A stretch of DNA of 8,440 nucleotides from Sideroxydans sp. (GTDB taxonomy: Bacteria > Pseudomonadota > Gammaproteobacteria > Burkholderiales > Gallionellaceae). The stretch's first letter is position 1. Each line of letters begins with the position of its first letter. The position numbers and the translations under genes were made by a program. This document shows positions 7,739-8,440 of this stretch, in pieces. The DNA is taken from assembly GCA_030823965.1 (NCBI GenBank), contig JAVBYP010000214.1, forward strand, positions 1 to 8,440, in the 5' to 3' direction. A model generated the notes under the pieces. That model made no database searches. It was given only the letters and a program-made list of their open reading frames with translations, and was not told the origin of the DNA.

Positions 7739-8440
7739 ATGCGTATCCTGATCTCCAACGACGACGGCTACTTCTCTCCTGGCTTGGCCTGTCTGGCCAG
7801 ACACCTTTCTGCTATCGCCGAAGTGGTGGTGGTCGCTCCCGAGCGGGATCGTAGCGGTGCCAGTAATTCTTTGACCTTGAGCCGACCTCTCAATCTAAAA
7901 CGCGCTTCCAGCGGTTTCTATTTTGTGGACGGTACGCCGACCGATTGCGTACATCTGGCCGTAACCGGCATGTTGGATACCCAGCCTGACATGGTAGTGT
8001 CAGGTATCAACTCGGGTGCGAACATGGGCGACGACACCATCTATTCTGGAACAGTGGCAGCCGCGACCGAAGGCTTCCTACTTGGCATTCCCTCCATCGC
8101 TATTTCCATGGCAAAACATGATCCAGAGCATTACGACACGGCAGGCAGGGTGGCTGTCGAGTTGGTGCAACGCTTCCAAAAAGAGCAGCATTCGCAACCT
8201 TGGTTGCTAAACGTGAACGTGCCCGATATTCCTTATGAGCAATTACAGGGCATGGAAGTGACACGCCTCGGCAAACGTCACAAGGCTGAACCTGTGGTGA
8301 AAAGTACCAATCCGCACGGCCAGCCTGTGTACTGGGTGGGCGCGGCGGGTAAGGCGCAGGATGCGGGCGAGGGCACCGATTTCTACGCGACGTCGCAAGG
8401 CCGTGTCTCTATCACGCCATTGCAGATCGATCTCACGCAA
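7739..8440 (+). CDS. surE: 5'/3'-nucleotidase SurE (partial, runs off the right edge)
   Basis: SurE is a metal-dependent phosphatase acting on nucleoside monophosphates, linked to stationary-phase survival. The frame from ATG 7739 stays open for 234 codons to the window edge, most of the usual ~250. The N-terminus [15 protein letters not shown] carries metal ligands D8 and D9. S39 in [11 protein letters not shown] is the third ligand, and N91 in [14 protein letters not shown] is in the fourth ligand position, followed by [12 protein letters not shown]. Visible downstream motifs include WLLNVNVPD and [12 protein letters not shown] 11 nt upstream is a plausible but rather distant ribosome site. 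In many proteobacteria surE is followed by pcm, nlpD and rpoS, which would lie outside this window. Confidence 0.96.
   Translation, partial: MRILISNDDGYFSPGLACLARHLSAIAEVVVVAPERDRSGASNSLTLSRPLNLKRASSGFYFVDGTPTDCVHLAVTGMLDTQPDMVVSGINSGANMGDDTIYSGTVAAATEGFLLGIPSIAISMAKHDPEHYDTAGRVAVELVQRFQKEQHSQPWLLNVNVPDIPYEQLQGMEVTRLGKRHKAEPVVKSTNPHGQPVYWVGAAGKAQDAGEGTDFYATSQGRVSITPLQIDLTQ

Overview
This window is an ordinary stretch of bacterial chromosome, most likely from a betaproteobacterium of the Nitrosomonadales/Gallionellaceae type (the Sideroxydans/Gallionella neighbourhood). That placement is an inference. It rests on the core gene set, moderate GC content, an encoded G-1 in tRNA-His, and above all a pair of GAACGAACGTTC sites upstream of umuD. 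As I recall, that motif is the non-canonical LexA box described for Sideroxydans lithotrophicus and relatives, not the CTGT-N8-ACAG box of most betaproteobacteria.

Layout, left to right. (1) The 3' end of pnp (PNPase KH and S1 domains), closed by a strong intrinsic terminator. (2) A tightly packed forward operon: a uracil-DNA glycosylase-superfamily protein, uvrC and pgsA, with gaps of 3 and 1 nt. (3) A tRNA operon Pro(UGG)-Arg(UCU)-His(GUG). It has its own consensus-like promoter overlapping the pgsA stop codon and a hairpin terminator that can serve both strands. (4) On the reverse strand, a stand-alone umuD with a LexA-type operator/promoter, preceded by a trxB-smr operon. (5) Divergent from trxB, mltB on the forward strand, facing an NlpC/P60 lipoprotein gene on the reverse strand with only 2 nt between the stop codons. 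(6) The 5' part of surE, running off the right end.

Functional themes are RNA decay (pnp), DNA repair and damage tolerance (UDG-like, uvrC, umuD, possibly smr), phospholipid synthesis (pgsA), thiol redox (trxB), peptidoglycan remodelling (mltB, NlpC/P60) and nucleotide metabolism (surE). No mobile element, CRISPR array, prophage or toxin system was seen, and no wholly new multi-gene system.

The most noteworthy signal is the umuD control region. A perfect 17-bp inverted repeat with an 8-bp centre carries two LexA boxes. One arm exactly fills the 17-bp spacer between a perfect TTGACA and a TACCAT -10, and the other covers the predicted start of transcription. The umuD it controls has no umuC beside it. 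Secondary points are two peptidoglycan-hydrolase genes that appear to have almost no 5' leader, and the tRNA promoter embedded at the end of pgsA.
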